64,000 nt of DNA from Affinundibacterium amnicola. Its GTDB lineage: Bacteria > Pseudomonadota > Gammaproteobacteria > Burkholderiales > Burkholderiaceae_D. The stretch spans positions 1 to 64,000 of the forward strand of contig NZ_JACOFU010000005.1 of the NCBI RefSeq assembly GCF_014284275.1. Direction: 5' to 3'. The translations under genes and the position numbers were made by a program. The notes beneath the pieces were generated by a model that was not told where the DNA came from, made no database searches, and worked only from the letters and a program-made list of their open reading frames with translations. Below, piece by piece: positions 9,377 to 17,445 of the stretch (positions are counted from its first letter, which is position 1; the number at the start of each line of letters is the position of its first letter).

Positions 9377-9484
9377 GATTTACGCAAATAAGGTAGGGTG
9401 CGCCATGCGCACCGTCCAGTGATAAATAATGACGACAGTAATGGTGCGCACGGCGCACCCTACTAGCTAGCATTTGCGTAAATC
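9377..9484. repeat. REP/MITE-like palindromic element (family 1)
   Basis: The outer arms GATTTACGCAAAT (9377-9389) and ATTTGCGTAAATC (9472-9484) are exact inverted repeats. Inside them, GGTAGGGTGCGCCATGCGCACC pairs imperfectly with GGTGCGCACGGCGCACCCTACT. The ~108-bp nested palindrome resembles non-autonomous REP-type elements. A weaker relative with similar termini is at 58880-58938. Confidence 0.7.
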
Positions 9485-9860
9485 CTCATCATTTTGAATG
9501 TCTAACAGCACACCATTTCTGGGTAAGAAACGGCACCATCAACATTAGTGGAAAATCTCTAGAAATTCCCATATTGCAAGTATCCTCCTTTCGAGAGGGA
9601 ATGACAAATACAGCGAGGAAATTCCAACAGCGAGCAGACCACCTGACAAAGTGCCGCTAGTGTAGCTTTATTTGTATTGTTCAGGCGGTAAGACCAGATG
9701 GGGAAAGAGCTTAGTTTGGGTTAGATCAAAATGGTTTGACGGAATGGGATGGGGAAATGGTTCTACGCCATGGATGTGCTTTAATTTTAACGATGCAGCT
9801 TTACGCTGCGATTAGTTGTCACACTACCCCACCAGGTCAATGTCGGAACCGAATAGAAAC
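9485..9860. other. Intergenic stretch, nothing assigned
   Basis: This part of the 850-bp gap between the glutamate dehydrogenase and the next gene shows no credible gene, RNA or strong repeat. It is bounded by two palindromic elements. Confidence 0.5.
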
Positions 9861-9947
9861 AGTAGGTTGGCGCTGAACAAAGTGAAGCCCAACAATCGAA
9901 CGCCGAAAGATCCAATTTGGGCTTCGCAAGCTCAGCACCAACCTACT
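9861..9947. repeat. REP-like palindromic element (family 2)
   Basis: AGTAGGTTGG...GCTGA at the left is mirrored by CTCAGC...CCAACCTACT at the right, with an internal GAAGCCCAA / TTGGGCTTC pair. A second member of this GTAGGTTGG family is at 15278-15348. Confidence 0.65.
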
Positions 9948-9954
9948 CGCTAAA

Positions 9955-10177
9955 TTGGGATCCAGTAAGAAAACAACGAAATAGTTCTCACTTGGGTAAG
10001 CAAAGATGAATGATTTGCCTTGCCAATTCATTAGCAATCATTAAGTCAATTCGCATACAATCCACTGAGTCCACCGACTCATCGTCGGTGCAATCCAACA
10101 AGCCTAATTCGCCTCAATGATCGCAGATTCTTAATTTTGCGTTTCTGGTGCGGCAGGCAATCGCTATTCGTTAGCCA
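9955..10177 (+). promoter_or_regulatory. Duplicated upstream region, copy 1
   Basis: About 220 bp directly before the gene at 10178 is clearly related to 14112-14336, directly before another gene at 14337. The best core is AGCAATCATTAAGTCAATTC continued by GCATACAATCC. Further matches are ATCGTCGGTGCAATCCAACAAGC, GATTCTTAAT and CGCTATTCGTTAG, the last ending a few bases before each ATG. A shared promoter/5'UTR is the simplest reading; no -35/-10 boxes were confidently assigned. Confidence 0.6.
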
Positions 10178-10711
10178 ATGATGAAAATACCAGCTTTCGC
10201 GTCCCTTTTTTTCACATTCTTATTATTTGGAACTATGGCGTCTAAAAGTGCCATACCGCAATCCTTCGAATTCTCCTTCTGGCCTTCTCCGACAGCTTCT
10301 GCTGACCCTCGCGTCAAGAAAATCGTTGAACATCCATGTGGATCAGTCGCTATTGCGAAGGTTCGGGCTATTCCTGCGTACAAACGAGACGGCGTACTTA
10401 TTCCAGAGCGAGTTCTAGAGACAGATCTTACCGGCAAAGTGGTTCGCCGTTGGGTCATGCCTGTGGATGGATCTGTTCGCGGCATTATCAGAGACAAACT
10501 AGTCATCAAGTACGACACCCGTCTGTACCAAATTGGTTCCAATGGCCGTGTAGCCTTGTGGAAGTCAACGCGTTCATTTCTGGAGCCTGAGTTGGGGGTC
10601 TGCAAAGTTCCTGCTGAACTCCTGCCATCTGACTACGCACTGTGCGGTCGCTTCACTGATCCCTCAACGGGAAAGTCTCGTCAGCTTTCATACGAGATTG
10701 TTTGTTCGTGA
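10178..10711 (+). CDS. Exported hypothetical protein
   Basis: 177 residues; a second ATG follows at once. The N-terminus looks like a Sec signal peptide (KIPAFASLFFTFLLFGTMASKSA), so the product is probably periplasmic. The mature part has four cysteines (PCGSV, GVCKV, ALCGR and a C-terminal IVCS), which could form two disulfides. No family was recognised. Its upstream region is duplicated before the DUF2314 gene at 14337, suggesting shared expression signals. It is followed by another exported protein 53 bp downstream. Confidence 0.6.
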   Translation: MMKIPAFASLFFTFLLFGTMASKSAIPQSFEFSFWPSPTASADPRVKKIVEHPCGSVAIAKVRAIPAYKRDGVLIPERVLETDLTGKVVRRWVMPVDGSVRGIIRDKLVIKYDTRLYQIGSNGRVALWKSTRSFLEPELGVCKVPAELLPSDYALCGRFTDPSTGKSRQLSYEIVCS

Positions 10712-10764
10712 AACCAGTCAAGTAGGAGCGCTGAAAAGTCACGCTGATTAAAGGAAATTTAAAA

Positions 10765-11253
10765 GTGAAAATATCATTACTAATTTTGACTTTGCTTTGT
10801 TCATTTATTGTTTCTGGGTTTGTTGGTGCTCAAGAAAAAGACCGAAAGGTAAGCATAGAGGCAAGAAAATTCTTGGCCCATTTACTCTCAAAAAACGAAG
10901 CGAAATTAATTGAATACGAAGATGAGCAAAATATTTTTTCAAGCGAAGGTAAAATCAATGGCGATATTTATGATTTTTTGTACACATCAAAAACGAATTC
11001 AAAGTCAGTCGTCGAGATTGCCGAGATGGATAAAGTATTGATTAAAGTCATTAAGCAGAAGGGGAATGTTGTCACCATTCTTTTTTACCCGAAAAAGTTT
11101 CAGTGGGAGATAAATAATGACCTAACATTTCTGGAAAAAGAGTGGATGAAAAAATACTTTGCGTGTGAATTTGTAATCCATCGTAGCAAGCTTAAATTTC
11201 ATTACAGCTTTTGCTTTGCTGAAACCGGTGGTCCATTTCATTCCGAGCAATAG
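10765..11253 (+). CDS. Exported hypothetical protein
   Basis: 162 residues from a GTG start, chosen because AAGGAAA lies 8-9 nt upstream and the frame opens at once with a signal peptide (KISLLILTLLCSFIVSGFVGAQ, cleavage likely after the VGA). The mature protein is lysine-rich and AT-rich in coding sequence, with two cysteines near the C-terminus (FACEF, YSFCF). No family was recognised. It may be co-transcribed with the preceding exported protein. Its 3' end abuts a family-3 repeat. Confidence 0.6.
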   Translation: MKISLLILTLLCSFIVSGFVGAQEKDRKVSIEARKFLAHLLSKNEAKLIEYEDEQNIFSSEGKINGDIYDFLYTSKTNSKSVVEIAEMDKVLIKVIKQKGNVVTILFYPKKFQWEINNDLTFLEKEWMKKYFACEFVIHRSKLKFHYSFCFAETGGPFHSEQ

Positions 11254-11254
11254 C

Positions 11255-11387
11255 CAAGTACTACGGTTGCAACCCGTGTCGACCAACGCTTGAGGATTAC
11301 CAAAAGTTAGCGTGACATGGGTATACAGAGTTCGAAAAGTGTCGTTTAATTCAACTACAGCGCGGGTTGTACCCGCCCTACATGACT
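11255..11387. repeat. 133-bp interspersed repeat (family 3), copy a
   Basis: First of three copies within 3 kb (others 12343-12475 and 13994-14107). Termini are imperfect inverted repeats: GGTTGCAACCCG at the left and CGCGGGTTGTACCCGCCCTACATGACT at the right. The interior holds conserved ACGCTTGAGGAT and GTGTCGTTTAATTCAA. It has no coding capacity and looks like a non-autonomous REP/MITE-type element. Confidence 0.75.
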
Positions 11388-11440
11388 TCCGAATTGCGGT
11401 GTTTGCTTGCTCGAATTTGGGTGTTGAATAATCGACGACA

Positions 11441-12271
11441 TCAAAAACCAATATTGATTGTCGACAAATTAGGCTTACGCAAATTGACGTTGGGTTCATC
11501 GTAAACGATCTCAATCATCGTATCGTCGCTATAGGTCTGATCATGAATAGGCAAGATAAAACTAAATTTACCTACATTCAGTGGCAAATCTAGGCGGCGG
11601 TTTGCTTGTACTAAGGTGACGCTCTTTGCGCCAAGATAAGGGGTTGGGATACTGACGGTCAATTTACCAGATCGACAAAAACCCCCGATGGCATTAAGGA
11701 ACATTCTAAACACCAACGGTGCGCCATCTTTTTCTATCGCCCACTCCATTTCACAAGCTAACCTCAAATCGCCTAAGCGCAATTGATCAATCGGCAATGA
11801 CGGCGTACGAATCGCAGGCTGCCAACGGTATAGCTTTTTCTTTCGGTTGAGCATCAAATCGGCATCGTCAGCGTCTGCCTGTACATCGCGCGGTTACACA
11901 AAGTAACCACTTTCAGCCAAAGGAATAGGGAGCGAGCTTTGATCAGATTTGACATGAAGGGTTAATCCGTCCATCGAGAGTCCCTCGGCTCTTGGTCTAA
12001 TCACAAATTTCGGCTCGGCCAATGGTGCTTTTGCGTGAAAGCGATCAAATGCCTCCAATCCTTTAAGCATAGACCGATACGATTTCCACTCGGGATTTCT
12101 GGTATTACTAATCTCCACCGATTGCTCTGCATTTTGTTCATTTGCAGATGATGTTGACTCAGCCACCACGTGCTTAGTAGACGCAGGCGCAGCAACTTCC
12201 TGAGCGCGCGTCACGTTACCAACAAGCGCTAACGTAAGACTAGCGGTCAATAAAATTATTCGAGTTGGCAT
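11441..12271 (-). pseudogene. Exported protein gene with in-frame stop
   Basis: Reading from the ATG at 12271, a signal peptide (MPTRIILLTASLTLALVGN...A) is followed by a continuous frame to 11897. TAA then interrupts at 11894-11896, and the same frame stays open to 11441. The two halves read smoothly across the stop (GYFV, stop, PRDVQADADDADLMLNRKKK), so a single substitution such as TTA to TAA would explain it. The intact product would be about 275 residues. No family name was recognised. The extreme C-terminus runs into an ATTTGCGTAAGCC sequence resembling element termini elsewhere, so the 3' end may also be replaced. Confidence 0.65.
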
Positions 12272-12342
12272 AGTTTGATCCAGTAATCCAAAAGACTGGA
12301 TTCTAAACGAATGCCGTAGCCGACACTGGAATGAATAAAAGT

Positions 12343-12475
12343 CCAGTAGGGCGGGTGGAACCTGCGCCGACAAACGCTTGAAAATGGCCAAAAGTTAAGG
12401 ACATCTCGGTAGACAAAGTCGGAGAGGTGTCGTTTAGTTCAAACACAGCGCGGGTTGCACCCGCCCTACATGACT
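12343..12475. repeat. 133-bp interspersed repeat (family 3), copy b
   Basis: The best-preserved copy: AGTAGGGCGGGTGGAACCTGCGC at the left end and GCGCGGGTTGCACCCGCCCTACATGACT at the right. It sits upstream of the interrupted gene and accounts for most of the 300-bp gap to the next gene at 12574. Nothing else was recognised in that gap. Confidence 0.8.
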
Positions 12476-12573
12476 GTCGCACTTACATACCTAAAAGGCT
12501 ACAATCACCACTCAATGAGCTACCGATATTGTACTTACTCATTCTTGATCTAAATTGATCCATAAAGCACACG

Positions 12574-13080
12574 ATGAAACCGACGATACTTGACGCTCTT
12601 ACCGCGCCACTACAGACACGTAGAAGCAGCCCTGGCTGGAGCTTTGCTATGGCAGTTTGTTGGCTACTGTTGGGATTGAAGGTTTACGATTTTCAGCAGG
12701 ACAAAATCGCTGATGAGCGTTTGCAATCGCCTGCGCAAACGAAAGTGCAATTTGTCAGCGCCAAGTGCCGATTTAAAAGCGGAAACAATTCGCCAATTTA
12801 CTTGAGCAAAACCTATACTTACCAAACTCAACCAGATTCACAAAATTACGAAGTTGAAGATTTGATTCGCTATCCTTCGATGGCGCAATGTGAAGCCGAC
12901 TTACCGAAAGCAAACACTTTCTCGCTACGACAAATGGTTTGGTTCGATCAAACCCAACATGCAAAAGCAAGCTGGGATTTGGAAGAAGCTTCACCCGCGA
13001 CCATCTTTTGGTTTTTCGGGATTGGCATCCTTATCTTGCTAACTCTTGGGGTCGCTGGACTGAGGCACAAAAGGTCTTGA
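12574..13080 (+). CDS. Hypothetical protein with two membrane helices
   Basis: 168 residues. A hydrophobic segment at about residues 22-38 (WSFAMAVCWLLLGLKVYDF) and another at about 143-162 (IFWFFGIGILILLTLGVAGL) enclose a ~105-residue, probably periplasmic, domain with conserved-looking cysteines (SAKCRF, AQCEAD). The arrangement resembles DUF3592-type proteins, but I could not confirm membership. It stands alone, with repeats on the upstream side. Confidence 0.55.
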   Translation: MKPTILDALTAPLQTRRSSPGWSFAMAVCWLLLGLKVYDFQQDKIADERLQSPAQTKVQFVSAKCRFKSGNNSPIYLSKTYTYQTQPDSQNYEVEDLIRYPSMAQCEADLPKANTFSLRQMVWFDQTQHAKASWDLEEASPATIFWFFGIGILILLTLGVAGLRHKRS

Positions 13081-13209
13081 GAGGTCAGAGTTAAGCTTAG
13101 CGAGCGAGCGCGCGCTATCGATGATTGATCAGTACTGATCCTTACCGAGGTAGATCCATACATGACTTACGTTAATGCGACATAAACGAAAACTTAAACA
13201 GGCAAATCA

Positions 13210-13962
13210 ATGACAAACGACACGAAGTGCAAAAACTGCGACACATTTTTGGTCGGTAATTTCTGCTCAAGTTGTGGACAGAAAGCAGATACTCATCGAA
13301 TAACGTTTGCCCATTTTCTTTACGAGTTCTTTCACGCATTAACGCATACCGACAGGGGAATTTTATTATTGATGAAAGCCCTCATCTTAAGGCCTGGTGA
13401 TGTAGCGAAAGAGTATCTCGATGGAAAGAGAAAGAAGTATTTTAATCCGCTTACATTTATTATAATAATCTCATCTATTTATGCGTTTTTGAGTTACAAA
13501 ACGGGATACTTCGAAGCACTTTCCGGATTCGATAGACAAATTAAAGTAGAGGGCGAGGTATATACAGAGAGCATGCAATTGATGCTTGAAAATCGAAAGA
13601 TTCTGAATTTATTTTTAATGCCAGTACTCGTCTCATTCTTGTCATGGATTTTCTTCAGGAAGCAGAAAACAAATATGGCCGAAAACATTGTTCTCAATTC
13701 ATTTGTTCTGAGCCAGATTTATCTCATCATGATCGTGATCTTTATTCCCGGATTTTTACTTTTCCCTGAGACGATTAAGGCCAATAACTATATGTCTCAT
13801 GGGCTCATGTTGGGATATATGAGTTTGGCGTATCATCAATTTTTTAAGGGTCATGTTTTCCTTACCGTTCTAAAGACAGCATTGATAATTGTTCTTTTTA
13901 TCCTCTTGTTTTGGCTTAGCATCATGGGATATGTGATGTTAAAACACTTGATTTTGGGGTAA
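13210..13962 (+). CDS. DUF3667 membrane protein
   Basis: 250 residues. The N-terminus has a zinc-ribbon-like CKNCDTFLVGNFCSSCGQ, followed by RITFAHFLYEFFHALTHTDRG, then RPGDVAKEYLDGKRKKYFNPLTF, the signature of DUF3667. After it come four or five hydrophobic helices. This family is common in Bacteroidetes and scattered in proteobacteria; its function is unknown. AT-rich coding sequence and flanking repeats would fit acquisition by transfer. It acts presumably at the inner membrane. Confidence 0.8.
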   Translation: MTNDTKCKNCDTFLVGNFCSSCGQKADTHRITFAHFLYEFFHALTHTDRGILLLMKALILRPGDVAKEYLDGKRKKYFNPLTFIIIISSIYAFLSYKTGYFEALSGFDRQIKVEGEVYTESMQLMLENRKILNLFLMPVLVSFLSWIFFRKQKTNMAENIVLNSFVLSQIYLIMIVIFIPGFLLFPETIKANNYMSHGLMLGYMSLAYHQFFKGHVFLTVLKTALIIVLFILLFWLSIMGYVMLKHLILG

Positions 13963-13993
13963 TGACTGAGCAAGAATCAGGGATATCGAACGA

Positions 13994-14107
13994 GCCAAGT
14001 AGAGCGGGCGCAACCCGCGCAGACAAACGCTTAAGGATAGCGTGACATCGGTACACTGGTGCCGCTTAGTTCAACCATGGCGCGGGTTGCACTCGCCCTA
14101 CATGATT
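13994..14107. repeat. Interspersed repeat (family 3), copy c
   Basis: A shorter third copy (114 bp): AAGTAGAGCGGGCGCAACCCGCGC at the left, GCGCGGGTTGCACTCGCCCTACATGA at the right, with a deletion in the middle relative to copies a and b. Confidence 0.75.
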
Positions 14108-14111
14108 GACT

Positions 14112-14336
14112 TGGGACCAAGTAAGAGAACGGCGGAGTAGTTAACGCTTAGGCCAGCACAGATGAATGAATTTCTTTGTCAATTTACCAGCAATCATTAA
14201 GTCAATTCGCATACAATCCCTAAATCCACCAACTCATCGTCGGTGCAATCCAACAAGCTTAATCCACGGTAATGATCGCGGATTCTTAATATTGCTTTTC
14301 CAGTGCGGCTGGCAAAACGCTATTCGTTAGATATCA
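14112..14336 (+). promoter_or_regulatory. Duplicated upstream region, copy 2
   Basis: This copy resembles 9955-10177 along its length, sharing AGCAATCATTAAGTCAATTC, TCGTCGGTGCAATCCAACAAGC and CGCTATTCGTTAG, the last ending 8 nt before the ATG at 14337. The adjacent genes are not obviously homologous, so regulatory DNA rather than a whole gene seems to have been duplicated. Confidence 0.6.
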
Positions 14337-14819
14337 ATGAAAAAATTTATTTTCGCAGCAATATTGGTCGTCTCTAATCCTTGTGCTGCTACCGACAAGA
14401 TTGGCGACCAAACCGTCAAGGTTAGCGAGCAAGACAAGAATATGAATCTTGCTATCGCCGAGGCAAGAAGAACCCTTGATGGCTTTTTGGCGTTATCGAA
14501 AAAACCTCCTGAAGGTACATCCAACTTCAAATTAAAAGTGATGCTGTCAGATGATGCTGGAGTTGAACACTTTTGGTTTATTCCATTCAAAGAAATCAAA
14601 GACGGTTTTGCTGGCGTCCTCGCGAATGATCCGCAAGTCATTAAGTCAGTGGTTGCGGGTAAGGTTTACGCCTTTAAACGCGAGCAAATTACTGACTGGG
14701 GCTACGAACTGAACGGAAAACAGATCGGAAGCTTTACCGTCTGCGCGCTTTTCAAATCCATGCCAAAAGCAGATGTTGCACGCTACAAGAAAGATCATGG
14801 TTTTGTCTGTGAAGATTAA
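14337..14819 (+). CDS. DUF2314 exported protein (YegJ-like)
   Basis: 160 residues with a signal peptide (KKFIFAAILVVSNPCAA). The mature domain matches DUF2314: ARRTLDGFLAL, VEHFWFIPF, GFAGVLANDPQV, and ITDWGYELNGKQIGSFTVCAL near the end. The family, which includes E. coli YegJ, has no established biochemical role; this member is probably periplasmic. It shares its upstream region with the exported protein gene at 10178 and is followed by a strong hairpin. Confidence 0.8.
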   Translation: MKKFIFAAILVVSNPCAATDKIGDQTVKVSEQDKNMNLAIAEARRTLDGFLALSKKPPEGTSNFKLKVMLSDDAGVEHFWFIPFKEIKDGFAGVLANDPQVIKSVVAGKVYAFKREQITDWGYELNGKQIGSFTVCALFKSMPKADVARYKKDHGFVCED

Positions 14820-14837
14820 TCATTGACTTATGACAAG

Positions 14838-14871
14838 GGCAGCCTCATAGGCCATGACCTATGAGGCCGAG
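14838..14871 (+). terminator. Hairpin terminator after DUF2314 gene
   Basis: GCCTCATAGG and CCTATGAGGC form a perfect 10-bp stem with a 6-nt loop (core 14842-14867), flanked by GGGC...GCCC. It begins about 20 nt after the stop. There is no clear U-tract. Confidence 0.6.
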
Positions 14872-14903
14872 CCCACACAACGAATCTAAAAAATTAAATC
14901 ACT

Positions 14904-15290
14904 GTGCGTCTAATTAACTCCATTCGAAGCGGAATTGCAGCACTAAAAGCCAGTGCGGCTTTTGGTCGCGCCTTACGAAGACAACGAGAAGGAAAATTGA
15001 CCGAAGCCTTGATAATTGCCCAGAATGGACTTGCAATTTTGCGGAAGACATACGTACAGCACAGCAATCCCCCGGAGGGTTCAGCTCACGCATCATTAAC
15101 CACGCTGGCAGAGTCAATTGCTTGGGAGTTAGATGTTCCGGGGGTTACCGAACAAGATCTATCTACTGCATTGGCCTTTTTGAAAGCTGTTGAAACAAAG
15201 AGTCCGCCAAATGGGCTTGGCGAATACATTCCGTTCCTAGAGTCACGCCTTGAATCACTGCACAAACATCCGCATAATAGGTTGGGCTGA
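14904..15290 (+). CDS. Hypothetical protein, possibly TPR-like
   Basis: 128 residues from a GTG start (reads MRLINSIRSG). Helical throughout, with one stretch typical of a tetratricopeptide unit (AFGRALRRQREGKLTEALIIAQNGLAIL). The last codons and the TGA stop (AAT AGG TTG GGC TGA) are supplied by the left end of a family-2 palindromic element, so the natural C-terminus may have been lost or extended. No specific family was recognised. Confidence 0.5.
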   Translation: MRLINSIRSGIAALKASAAFGRALRRQREGKLTEALIIAQNGLAILRKTYVQHSNPPEGSAHASLTTLAESIAWELDVPGVTEQDLSTALAFLKAVETKSPPNGLGEYIPFLESRLESLHKHPHNRLG

Positions 15291-15348
15291 TTAGCCCAAC
15301 GATTCCCGTTCTGATTTGCGATATATTGGGCTTTGCAGCCCAACCTAC
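15278..15348. repeat. REP-like palindromic element (family 2), second copy
   Basis: TAGGTTGGGCTG (15278-15289) is inverted at CAGCCCAACCTA (15336-15347). Each half also folds on itself (TTGGGCTgatTAGCCCAA; TTGGGCTttgCAGCCCAA). It overlaps the 3' end of the preceding gene and may act as a bidirectional transcript end. Confidence 0.75.
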
Positions 15349-15381
15349 AAAATCAGTTCAGCAACCAGGACAGGCGTAAAT

Positions 15382-15642
15382 CTACACTATACCCAACGCC
15401 TCCAATCGCAATAAAACCTCTAAACGTCGCTCTCGTTTAATTTCTTGCCAATTCCGATTCTCTTGCGCGCCGATCATCGCGTACAACAAATTCAAACTCG
15501 TCGATTGATTGCTTGATTTCAAACGTACATAGAGGGCGAAAACATCGGATGCCATAAACTGCTCGACTGAATTCACACCTATGCTGCGCAGCATTACTTT
15601 TGATTGAGGGCCTAAGCCGCGAAGGTCAGTGATATCTGTCAT
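15382..15642 (-). CDS. TfoX C-terminal-domain protein
   Basis: 86 residues matching the TfoX_C domain: LRGLGPQSKVMLRSIGV at the start, FALYVRLK, and SLNLLYAMIGAQENRNWQEI. Full TfoX/Sxy competence regulators carry an N-terminal domain too; here only the C-terminal half is encoded, a common stand-alone form. A role in competence is not established for such short versions. It lies alone between a palindromic element and a VOC gene. Confidence 0.85.
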   Translation of the reverse strand: MTDITDLRGLGPQSKVMLRSIGVNSVEQFMASDVFALYVRLKSSNQSTSLNLLYAMIGAQENRNWQEIKRERRLEVLLRLEALGIV

Positions 15643-15801
15643 GGCTAGCTAAAATGATGTGAAAGTTAAAATTTTTGCTCACATCATTTAGCGTAGCAGA
15701 ATTTTTTGCAGAAAAGCTCAGTGCACGTCAAAATTGGTTTCCTAGCTTATGTCGTGTTCACGGTTTCATCTGCAACCTCGTAGCAAACTCCGTTTCGACT
15801 T

Positions 15802-16170
15802 CTAACTGCCCGAACCATTCGAAAGATTCTGAACGAAAGAAATCTTGTTTCCATCAGGATCAACGATCTCGACCATTTTGATAATGTCTGGATATTCTAC
15901 GATCTCGCCAACCGCTAAATGGAGGCTTGTTAACGCAGTGCGCTGTGCTTCGACATCTTTGACACAAAGGGCGACACTTGTACTACCAGCCCGATCAGGA
16001 TCGACGGACACTTGAACCCATGCGTTTTCAGCGAATTGCCACTCTGCGATTCCTTCCATGGGCACAACATCTGGCTCGCGACCAAAGAAAGTTTGATACC
16101 AGCTAAAAGACGCTTCGAAATCCTTCACTGGAACGACTGAAGTCACATTGATTAGCGCTTGAATTGACAA
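15802..16170 (-). CDS. VOC-fold (glyoxalase-like) protein
   Basis: 122 residues from a TTG start at 16170, preceded by AAGGATG at good spacing. Features of the VOC superfamily are clear: SVVPVKDFEASFSWYQTFFGREPD at the N-terminus, VALCVKDVEAQRTAL in the middle and EIVDPDGNKISFVQ at the end. Members are metal-dependent lyases, dioxygenases or drug-binding resistance proteins; substrate cannot be told from sequence. It is probably cytoplasmic. Confidence 0.8.
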   Translation of the reverse strand: MSIQALINVTSVVPVKDFEASFSWYQTFFGREPDVVPMEGIAEWQFAENAWVQVSVDPDRAGSTSVALCVKDVEAQRTALTSLHLAVGEIVEYPDIIKMVEIVDPDGNKISFVQNLSNGSGS

Positions 16171-16191
16171 AGTGCATCCTTCAATAAATGC

Positions 16192-16395
16192 TTAATGTTT
16201 CTTGTGCGAGCTAACACGGTCGGCCTGAGGTGAAATAGGCGTGCCTTTTAGGATGCCGCTCAGCAAAGGAGAAGATGACAGTAACGCGGCTTTAGCTCGC
16301 TGAGTTTCGATATTGGATCCTGGGCTTAGCTTATTCGTCGTCAGAGCTTGAAACGAGACTCGTTGCAATCCGCCATTGCGTCTTTTCTTGTACAT
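16192..16395 (-). CDS. Small basic hypothetical protein
   Basis: 67 residues from the ATG at 16395, which has AGGAG 5 nt upstream; a TTG at 16410 would precede that site. The protein is basic and serine-rich (MYKKRRNGGLQRVSF at the start, DRVSSHKKH at the end), with no membrane segment. No family was recognised. The strong ribosome site is the main support. Confidence 0.45.
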   Translation of the reverse strand: MYKKRRNGGLQRVSFQALTTNKLSPGSNIETQRAKAALLSSSPLLSGILKGTPISPQADRVSSHKKH

Positions 16396-16619
16396 AGTTA
16401 CTCCTGTCAAAGTGTGATTCGACGATGGAGAGATTTTTTCTATGGACTGACTGATTTTCCGCCAACATCATCAGGCCAACATCTACCATCTGCGAAGACT
16501 TTGACATAGCAAAATTAGCGATACCAGCAGAATGTGACGGAATAGTTGGTATCTGGGGTAAGCAGCAAATTCTTGGGATTAAAAGAATTTATTCAGGGAT
16601 AAAATTCACAACGGCCTAG

Positions 16620-16646
16620 GTCTGCGATTTAGTTCAAATCACAGAC
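16620..16646 (-). terminator. Terminator-like hairpin overlapping the regulator stop codon
   Basis: GTCTGcGATTT pairs with AAATCaCAGAC (one mismatch) around a 5-nt loop. The stop codon of the response regulator at 16639-16641 lies in the stem. Confidence 0.4.
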
Positions 16647-17445
16647 TTTGCATTAACATCTTTTTTAGCTTCTTGATGTGGGTATCACTGACTTTCACTT
16701 GATCGCCGTTACGCAGTACCGCAACATAGCTAGCTTCTTCACTGATTTCCAAACGACGAATCGCATCTATCCGCACAATGGCGGTTCTGTGCAGACGTAG
16801 GAATTGTGATTTTGGAAGACGTTCTTCCATTGCCGAGATCGTGGTTCTATGCAGAATAATCCGGTTTGGCAAATGCAATTCAACATAGTTCGCGGCGGTG
16901 CTTAACCACATAATGTCACTGATATCGATGCGTTCGATCTTGCCAACCGAACGTACAGTAACGTGCGTCAAATGTGGTGTTGCCGCACCCGATTTTTCTG
17001 CATCTCTGTCTAAAAAATAATCTTGCATGACAGCGCTTTGCAGCAACTGCTGTTTGGTTTGTAGCGCTTGTTTTGCACGTAGCAACATCGCTGCAAAACG
17101 CTCGTCATCAAATGGTTTGAGTAAATAATCCAGTGCAAAAATTTCGAAAGCGCTTACCGCATGTTTGTTATATGCGGTGATGAAAACGATCAACGGCGTT
17201 TGTTCAGACAAAATCAATTCGCGAGCAAAATCTAAACCAGTTTGCGTCGGCATTTCTATATCTAGCAAAATCAAATCAAGGGTTTCACTCTGCAAAATCG
17301 CCCGCGCTTGGGTGGTGGAATGGCAGCTCGCAATCAAACGCCACTCGGGATGTGCTGCGAGGGCGCACTGCATATTGGTCAACGCGGGTAGTTCATCGTC
17401 AACCATCATCACTTTGTATTGTTGATTCGCAGGTTCTTGGTTCAT
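16639..17445 (-). CDS. LytTR-family response regulator
   Basis: 268 residues. Receiver domain: acidic pocket D16-D17, phospho-acceptor D62 (LILLDIEMP), T90 and K110 (YLLKP). C-terminal LytTR DNA-binding domain from about residue 155 (VGKIERIDISDIMWLSTAANYVEL, RTTISAMEERLP, FLRLHRTAIV). It should bind direct repeats as a dimer when phosphorylated by the kinase encoded immediately upstream. The ATG at 17445 overlaps the kinase stop by 4 bp and has AGGACA in front, so the two are translationally coupled. Last gene of a three-gene operon. Confidence 0.92.
   Translation of the reverse strand: MNQEPANQQYKVMMVDDELPALTNMQCALAAHPEWRLIASCHSTTQARAILQSETLDLILLDIEMPTQTGLDFARELILSEQTPLIVFITAYNKHAVSAFEIFALDYLLKPFDDERFAAMLLRAKQALQTKQQLLQSAVMQDYFLDRDAEKSGAATPHLTHVTVRSVGKIERIDISDIMWLSTAANYVELHLPNRIILHRTTISAMEERLPKSQFLRLHRTAIVRIDAIRRLEISEEASYVAVLRNGDQVKVSDTHIKKLKKMLMQSL

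Noticed and set aside
9837-10037. 66-residue minus-strand frame
   Set aside because: It runs through a palindromic element and the duplicated upstream region; no homology features.
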